Positions 17,098 through 22,339 of a stretch of 22,339 nucleotides of DNA are shown here, piece after piece; position 1 is the first letter of the stretch; every line of letters begins with the position of its first letter. The stretch is from a virus. The stretch lies in IMG/VR virus record IMGVR_UViG_3300031862_000769, positions 1 through 22,339 of that record; one strand, written 5' to 3'. Position numbers and translations under genes: made by a program. The notes under the pieces are model-generated. The model ran no database searches. It worked only from the letters and a program-made list of their open reading frames with translations, and had not been told where the DNA came from.

Positions 17098-20000
17098 ATG
17101 GCTGAAGTCGGCACGTTCTTTCCGGGGGATTTGGCGACGGCGCTCGACTCCGCGCTGGAGTGGATGCTCTCCAGGCTGAATGCCAGTTGTGCCCCCTTCG
17201 TAGGCAATGCGCTGCTGACGCCCTCTGACCCGGCATTCGTGGAAGGCGCGATCAACTCCACCGAGACAACCTACTCGCAACTCGCGCAGGAGCGCCAGCC
17301 CAGCATCGTCTTCGATCCCGTCTTCGGTCTGCCACTCGACGATCAAGCGGGACCGGATGGCTTCCCCATCAATTACTCCAGCGCGCCTCTGCTCTCGGGA
17401 AATCTAATAGCGAACGTGCTCCATCTCACTCAGGTCACGGATGTGAGTGGCCGTGTCTTCGACCTCCTCGATCCTCCCGGCCAGTATCGCGTGGATGTCT
17501 ACTCCCGCACCGACACCTTCTACTACCAAGGTTCTTCTTCGCTTTCGCCGGACAACACCTGGAAAGTCACAGGCGTCCATGTGGGAACGGCGCTTGCCTT
17601 CCTGATGCCTGCCACGTCGCCACAGCCCGAGCTGGGTTCCTCGACCCCGGCTGTTACCGGCTGGATCGCGTATTCCAATCTCGGCGTCGGTAATCGGCTG
17701 CGAGACTATTTCGTGCGGGTCTACGCGAAGACGGATATCGAGTACCTGCAAGAGGACAACATCCCCATCGTCGTGCAGGACTCGCGCCATGCCCGCTATG
17801 GGACCAACAAGGTCATCCAGAGCGGGACGCCCGTGGCGCACGTCATCTACAACCACCCGCAGTTGGGGCCGCTCGATCTCTATTCCACCCTGCAGAACCT
17901 GGCGGTGTTTTCTGATTTGCCGCGGTCGATCGAAGTGCCGCCGGGCGATCCCGACTACGCCAACCCCGGCACGCTGGTCAGCTCCAATGTCGCTTATGTC
18001 CAAAACCGCGGCTGGATCTACGACGCGGCGCTCGCCATCATCACCTTCTCCTTGGCGGGGCTCTGGGATGCGGCGAAGCGCATCATCGTGCGCCTGAACG
18101 CGCTCCGCGACTCACCGGGTTATCTCCCTTCGCTGGTACTCGAGAATGCTGAGGACGGCTCCGTGAATCGCTGGGCGCTCGCCGGCGGATCGGGCAGCAT
18201 CGCGAACGTTTTCGACTCCACCGAGCCACCCGCGCAGTCAGGCGGTTCCAACGTCATCCTCTTCACTGCCACCACCGCCCCGGCAAGCTGGAACTTCACC
18301 GGCAGCGGCCTGCCGGACTCGGCGGATTCCATCGTCGACTGGCGCTTCAAAACCGCCGTCGCCTTCAAGTTCATCGTCGGCGTCACCAGCTCCACGGGCG
18401 GGGTCATGAGTATTGAATTTGTTTCGAGTGGCACCGCAGGCTACGACCCCGTCGCGAAGAAAATCAGCGCGCCAGTCACCTGGACAGCCAACCAGTGGCG
18501 CGTGCTGAATCAAGAACTCAACAGCCTGATCGGGCAGTACGTGCCCGGCGAGACGCTGCTCTCCATCGCTTCCTTCAAGGCCGAGGTCGATGAGGCGGGA
18601 GAGCTGCGTCTGGATAACCTTTCCGTGGGCGCGCCGCAGCCCGCCGGCAGCCTTAGTTTTTCCTACGACGTCTACAACGGGCAGGTTGACCAGGCGTACA
18701 TCCGCTCCGGCGCTCAGGCCTGGGTCGCCTACGCTTACGGCATCTACATGGAGCGGACGGGCGACTTCCGCTCTGCCGCGCTCGGCCTCCAGAGCATGTT
18801 GAATTGTCTCTTCTCGCTGCAATCGACCGCCGCCGATCTTCGCCAGAACTTGATTCTGGGCGGCTGGGGAAGATACCAAGACCCCGGCTATCAATACGTC
18901 CCCGGCCAACTCCCCTGGGTCTCCACCGAACACAACATCGACTGCTATTTCGCTTTCGACAAAGCTTCGCGCGTATTGCCCACGGCTGCCCAGAACCTCT
19001 TTCAACGCGGCTGGATCTCGCAAGCGCAGTTCGACGCGCTCAAGACGACGGCCACCACGGCTGGCCAGAAGGCCACGCAAGTCAGAACGGCAACCGTCAA
19101 TCAGCTTTGGATTCCTGCTTCCGGCGGCACGAAAGGCCACTTTGCTCAGGGCGCTAGTGCCTCCGGCCTAGATACTTCCCTGGCGCTCGACGCCGCGGGA
19201 ACTTGGGCGGCCCTCTTCTACCACGAGGTTGGCGAGGAAACCAAGGCCGTCGAATGCCTGGAATTCGTCTACGAAGAATTCTTCCTCACCAACCGCCAGA
19301 TCCTCAAGAGTAGCCAGCCGGACTCCTTCAACCAGGCTTACGAGCAGTTGACGCCCTTTGACGGATTCCAACCCTACGCGGATTCCCCAGGCGGCTATTC
19401 CGGCTCGCCCGAGTCCATCTGGACAGAGGGCACCTGGGCCGCCCTGGCAGCCTATCTGCGTCTATACCAGAACTTCAACTTGCGAGACTATTTCGCGGCC
19501 CACTACCCAGGTGGGCTCGATGCTTTTCTCGCGCGTCTCGTGCAAAGCATGAAAACCGCCGGCACGACCACCGGCCACCGCGGCCTGCTGGCATTTTCCC
19601 TGGCGGCGCGACGTCTGCCCTGGGAATTTTCCGTGCGCATGACGCTCGCGGCCACGGCTTGGTTCTGGATCACCGCCACGCGCAACGACATCCTGTTCAG
19701 CATCACGTCCGACGCCCTGCTTGGCCGCCCTTACCTTAAGGTTCCACAGGGCGTTCAGCAGGTGATCAGGCAATTGGAAGGACAGGGTTCCATCGGAGCC
19801 CTGGAACTGGAAACCATCGATGCGGCGGGTTACATAACTGCTCTCGCGAGCGGCGGGCGCCTCGAGGGTCGCAAGGTAACCCTGAAAGTCGGTTACCCCG
19901 GAATGGCTTCCACCGACTTTGTCACCCTGGCAACCCAGCAGGTTGAGTCCGTCCAGGCCCTACCAGATTCGACGGGATACGTGCTCGAGTGCCGAGACCT

Positions 20001-21075
20001 GAAGCGCAGCGCCAAAACGAAGATCTTCACGCGCGGTGATGATGGGTTCTTCACCTCCCAAGATCACCCCCGCTCACTTCTGGCCAACCCCATAGACTGT
20101 GCGTTGGTCGTTTTTCAGAACGAACTCGGGCTGGGCCAAGTGCCCTTTCTTCCCGAATCTTCTTGGAAGCTCTACGACCCCACCCAGTGGGACCCTGCGG
20201 CCACTAACAATCCCACCTTGATTGACCCCAACCCTTACGTCGATGTCGAGAGGTTCCTCACCTACAGGAATGGAATGTTTGCAGGTTACCTGCTCGAGTT
20301 CGAGTTCCAGCAGCCTGTGGAAGCCAAGCAGTTTCTGGAGTATGAGCTCTTCCGGGCACTGGGAGGATACTTGCTGGTCCTCCCGGATGGCCGTCTCTCG
20401 CCCCGGTTCTTCTTCCCGCCCTTTGCGTTCCCGAACCTCTTTGAGTTCAACGAACGTAACATGACCGTACTCCCCGGGGTAGAGCGCCATCCCATCATCA
20501 ACCAGGTGACCTACCGGCTCGATTATGACGGTAGCAATTTCCAAACGGAGCTGCTCTTCCTCTGCGCGCCTTCGCTTCAGCAGTACGGGCTGGCCGGTCA
20601 ACACACCATCGAGTCAAAAGGGCTGCGCGTGGCGCGCGGCGGGGCGTCGTTGGCCGCGCTCACCGCCACGCGCATTTTCCGTCGCTACGCGGGCCTGAAC
20701 CCCGTGACGGGTGTGCCCAACGGCGGCGCGGCCATCCTGAGGGTCACCAGCCACTTCCTCACCTTAACCGTGGAGGTCGGAGACTACGTCCTCGTTTCCC
20801 ACCCACTTGTCCCCGACTTCGAAACCGGCAGGCGCGGCGTGTACAACCGGCTCTTCGAGGTCATTGAAAAGCAGCCAAACTACTCGGAAGGGACCATGAC
20901 TTACCGCCTCCTCGATGCCGCCTGGACGAGAACCAAGAAGCTTTCGCGGATCGCTCCGCAGGGCACACCCTCTTATCCCAGCGCGTCAGAATACGAGCGC
21001 GCGCGGTACATGTTCGTGTGCGCAGATTCGACGAGGACGTATTCCAACGGAAGCGCAGGCAAAACGATTTGGTAG
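17098..21075 (+). CDS. Tail hub with glycosidase-like and jelly-roll modules
   Basis: A 1325-residue multidomain tail-tip protein; GGAG precedes ATG 17098. In order: about 1-100 unknown; about 105-290 beta-rich, with YRVDVYSRTDTFYYQGSSS and DYFVRVYAKTDIEYLQEDN; about 300-345 the start of an (alpha/alpha)6-barrel-like domain (NRGWIYDAALAIITFSLAG, D309); about 346-512 a jelly-roll, carbohydrate-binding-module-like insertion (NAEDGSVNRWAL...DEAGELRLDNLSVG); about 518-875 the barrel continues (YNGQVDQAYIRSGAQAW, STEHNIDCYFAF with E611 and D615, WTEGTWAALAAY with E777, FSVRMTLAATAWFW); 881-1325 the hub domain (KVPQGVQQVIRQLEG, GSIGALELETID, GRKVTLKVGYPGM). Barrel plus binding module suggests glycan degradation at the tail tip. 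The catalytic role is inferred. The TAG stop lies in a repeat. Confidence 0.7.
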   Translation: MAEVGTFFPGDLATALDSALEWMLSRLNASCAPFVGNALLTPSDPAFVEGAINSTETTYSQLAQERQPSIVFDPVFGLPLDDQAGPDGFPINYSSAPLLSGNLIANVLHLTQVTDVSGRVFDLLDPPGQYRVDVYSRTDTFYYQGSSSLSPDNTWKVTGVHVGTALAFLMPATSPQPELGSSTPAVTGWIAYSNLGVGNRLRDYFVRVYAKTDIEYLQEDNIPIVVQDSRHARYGTNKVIQSGTPVAHVIYNHPQLGPLDLYSTLQNLAVFSDLPRSIEVPPGDPDYANPGTLVSSNVAYVQNRGWIYDAALAIITFSLAGLWDAAKRIIVRLNALRDSPGYLPSLVLENAEDGSVNRWALAGGSGSIANVFDSTEPPAQSGGSNVILFTATTAPASWNFTGSGLPDSADSIVDWRFKTAVAFKFIVGVTSSTGGVMSIEFVSSGTAGYDPVAKKISAPVTWTANQWRVLNQELNSLIGQYVPGETLLSIASFKAEVDEAGELRLDNLSVGAPQPAGSLSFSYDVYNGQVDQAYIRSGAQAWVAYAYGIYMERTGDFRSAALGLQSMLNCLFSLQSTAADLRQNLILGGWGRYQDPGYQYVPGQLPWVSTEHNIDCYFAFDKASRVLPTAAQNLFQRGWISQAQFDALKTTATTAGQKATQVRTATVNQLWIPASGGTKGHFAQGASASGLDTSLALDAAGTWAALFYHEVGEETKAVECLEFVYEEFFLTNRQILKSSQPDSFNQAYEQLTPFDGFQPYADSPGGYSGSPESIWTEGTWAALAAYLRLYQNFNLRDYFAAHYPGGLDAFLARLVQSMKTAGTTTGHRGLLAFSLAARRLPWEFSVRMTLAATAWFWITATRNDILFSITSDALLGRPYLKVPQGVQQVIRQLEGQGSIGALELETIDAAGYITALASGGRLEGRKVTLKVGYPGMASTDFVTLATQQVESVQALPDSTGYVLECRDLKRSAKTKIFTRGDDGFFTSQDHPRSLLANPIDCALVVFQNELGLGQVPFLPESSWKLYDPTQWDPAATNNPTLIDPNPYVDVERFLTYRNGMFAGYLLEFEFQQPVEAKQFLEYELFRALGGYLLVLPDGRLSPRFFFPPFAFPNLFEFNERNMTVLPGVERHPIINQVTYRLDYDGSNFQTELLFLCAPSLQQYGLAGQHTIESKGLRVARGGASLAALTATRIFRRYAGLNPVTGVPNGGAAILRVTSHFLTLTVEVGDYVLVSHPLVPDFETGRRGVYNRLFEVIEKQPNYSEGTMTYRLLDAAWTRTKKLSRIAPQGTPSYPSASEYERARYMFVCADSTRTYSNGSAGKTIW

Positions 21076-21126
21076 CGCCGCCGCCGCGGCGGCTCTGGAA
21101 ACCGCCAGGGAGATGCTGGCGCTACA
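21073..21126 (+). repeat. TAGCGCC...GGCGCTA hairpin after the hub gene
   Basis: GTAGCGCC (from 21072) and GGCGCTAC (to about 21125) are reverse complements, with GC-rich internal pairs CCGCCGCGGCGG. The cassette contains the hub stop codon TAG. Confidence 0.7.
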
Positions 21127-21139
21127 TAGGTGAAAAACG

Positions 21140-21625
21140 ATGGCTCAACTGACGTTTCAGACCATTCCCGGATTTGTGGATCTGCCCGATTCCGCCCTCG
21201 CCGCAGATCAGCCTTTGACCGATTACTCGCTGGCAAAGATTTCCAACAACGCGAAATTCGCGGTTGTGCGGCCAGAGAGTTTCTACGGCTGGTACCGAGA
21301 CGGCGAAAGCGCGAAGCTCCCCGTCAGCCCAGTGGACGGCTACGTCTACTCGCGCTCGGAACTCGAATATGAGGTCGCAGCCTGGTGCTCTCGCTCGCCC
21401 GCTGGCGACGCCGAGACCAACGGCGCCAAAACGAAACCCGCACGCGCGAATTCCAACGACGCCAGCGGCACCCTCTTCCTTATGGATTTCTGGGTGGAGG
21501 AAAAGAACGAGGCGAATCCGGGCCTCGTGCACTGCGCTGTTCACTACTGGAACAACGGCACGGAAACCGTGACCAATGGCGGGTTCGTCAAGGTGCGCAC
21601 GATCGCCACGCGGCTGTCCGGTTAG
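21140..21625 (+). CDS. Tail-tip/baseplate protein, function unassigned
   Basis: A 161-residue protein after the hub, with AGGTGA before the ATG. It has a mixed beta pattern: TIPGFVDLPDSALAADQPLTDYSLAKISNNAKFAVVRPESFYGWYRDGE, a central hydrophilic loop AGDAETNGAKTKPARANSNDASG, and strands LFLMDFWVEEKNEANPGLVHCAVHYWNNGTETV and GGFVKVRTIATRL. The aromatic-rich strands would suit a host-contact or fibre-attachment role. I do not recognise a family. Its place between the hub and the last gene of the window suggests it belongs to the tail tip. Confidence 0.45.
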   Translation: MAQLTFQTIPGFVDLPDSALAADQPLTDYSLAKISNNAKFAVVRPESFYGWYRDGESAKLPVSPVDGYVYSRSELEYEVAAWCSRSPAGDAETNGAKTKPARANSNDASGTLFLMDFWVEEKNEANPGLVHCAVHYWNNGTETVTNGGFVKVRTIATRLSG

Positions 21626-21634
21626 CCGTGAACT

Positions 21635-21665
21635 CAGGGGCCAGCTTTCAAGCTGGACACCTGAA
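21635..21665 (+). repeat. CCAGCTT-TC-AAGCTGG palindrome
   Basis: CCAGCTT (21641-21647) and AAGCTGG (21650-21656) are exact reverse complements, flanked by CAGGGG and CACCTG. It is a small member of the palindrome set, sitting just before the GAGGT ribosome binding site of the next gene. Confidence 0.7.
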
Positions 21666-21676
21666 TTGAGGTCAAT

Positions 21677-22339
21677 ATGGCAATCATCCGAACCGTCCTC
21701 CCCCGCAAGGGGATCATCCAGCCCAAGCATGGCGACAACTATGAAGCGGACTTGGACACCAACTGGCAACTGATCGATGCCCTGCTGCAAGACGCCCAGG
21801 ACGTACAGGCGGCGGTCAAGGCGGCAGGGACCGTAGCAGCCTGGTTACAGGATTCCGGCCTTTGCGGTGTCCTTTCGGGGTTCGATCTGAGTCCCTCGGC
21901 AACCTTGACACCGGGCCTCACGCCCGGAGTGCTTTACGCCCAAGGGGTTCGCTACGCCCCAGCAACCGCCAACCCCGGCCCGGCGCCCCCCAATGCCACA
22001 TCCTATCTCTGGTGGGACTCCATAAGCGGATTCTGCTACAACCTTACGGGGACCCCGCCCTCCCCAGGCGACGCGTATCTGGGCATCGTTACGGCTGATC
22101 CAACACGCGTGACCGCAACTACGAATTCCACCAAACTCTATGGCCGGATTCCCGTGGACGCGCCGGTGGCAGGCAATTTCTCCCTGGCCCACCACTTGGG
22201 CCGGACCCCTTGCGGAGCCTTGATCTACCCGACTTCCGGAGGTGCACTGTGGTTCCAATCGCCGACCATGTTCGACGCGACGAATCTCTATCTGGTGGCT
22301 TCAGATGCCGGCGTCACCGCAGGAGTGCAGGTATGGTGA
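21677..22339 (+). CDS. Tail-tip receptor-binding candidate
   Basis: A 220-residue protein complete at its TGA on the last base of the window. GAGGT precedes the ATG. It starts with a short segment RTVLPRKGIIQPKHGDNYEADLDTNWQLIDALLQDAQ, typical of phage fibre attachment regions of the form 'i..P..g.n...w..n.qlid', followed by a helix. A beta-rich distal part (about 75-215) follows, with PGVLYAQGVRYAP, TSYLWWDSISGFCYNLTGTPPSPGDAYLGIV and LAHHLGRTPCGALIYPTSGGALWF. This layout is that of a small receptor-binding or fibre protein. Downstream genes are not visible, so further fibre components may follow. Confidence 0.55.
   Translation: MAIIRTVLPRKGIIQPKHGDNYEADLDTNWQLIDALLQDAQDVQAAVKAAGTVAAWLQDSGLCGVLSGFDLSPSATLTPGLTPGVLYAQGVRYAPATANPGPAPPNATSYLWWDSISGFCYNLTGTPPSPGDAYLGIVTADPTRVTATTNSTKLYGRIPVDAPVAGNFSLAHHLGRTPCGALIYPTSGGALWFQSPTMFDATNLYLVASDAGVTAGVQVW

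Noticed and set aside
471-21665. CRISPR array
   Set aside because: The repeats are of different families, irregularly spaced and themselves palindromic, with no unique spacers of constant length and no cas genes.

Overview
The window is one continuous, all plus-strand late (virion) module of a Mu-like transposable phage or prophage. It starts at a putative lysis/membrane gene and ends with a tail-tip gene that is complete at the last base. The packaging and head genes follow the Mu order: Mu gp25-, gp26- and gp27-like small genes, large terminase (gp28), DUF935 portal (gp29), protease I with a nested in-frame scaffold start, a DUF2190-type decoration protein, major capsid protein, a connector candidate and a Mu G-like virion morphogenesis protein. 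The tail genes differ from Mu: no contractile sheath is recognisable. A tail-tube candidate is followed by a chaperone pair with a probable -2 frameshift, a very short tape measure, a Dit-like protein and a large hub. This suggests a short, non-contractile (siphovirus-like) tail on a Mu-like head, as in the B3/D3112 type. No MuF (gp30) gene lies between portal and protease.

Layout: 1-1645 membrane and coiled-coil proteins; 1648-4512 DNA packaging; 4589-9232 portal, protease/scaffold, decoration, capsid; 9346-11200 connectors and tail completion; 11268-13817 a fibre-like protein with a Sec signal peptide; 13807-16240 tail tube, chaperones, tape measure; 16418-22339 tail tip, including a 1325-residue protein. 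That protein appears to carry an alpha/alpha-barrel glycosidase-like domain, itself interrupted by a jelly-roll-like module, in front of a tail-hub domain. It is the best candidate here for something undescribed: a hub-borne glycan-degrading entry device.

The second striking property is a dense set of short repeat cassettes: palindromes of the GTAGGGGCGGG...CCCGCCCCTAC type, 7-nt periodic GTCAGCN/NGCTGAC hairpins, AATTCAGAATTC-like and AAATCTCAAATCTG-like runs, and CGCAGACC...GGTCTGCG modules. They fill most intergenic gaps and also sit in frame inside the first gene, terminase, portal and protease, mostly in N-termini, linkers or tails. Several supply the stop codon of the gene before them or abut the next start codon. 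Such repeats are, from memory, typical of Acidobacteriota and some other soil or groundwater phyla. The high GC content and the NTISCPNCVT-type motif in the fibre also fit an uncultured Acidobacteriota host, but this is an inference. Repeats of this type in phage genes suggest long residence as a prophage, or a host-wide mobile repeat system.

All family assignments were made by reading the translations; no database search was run.
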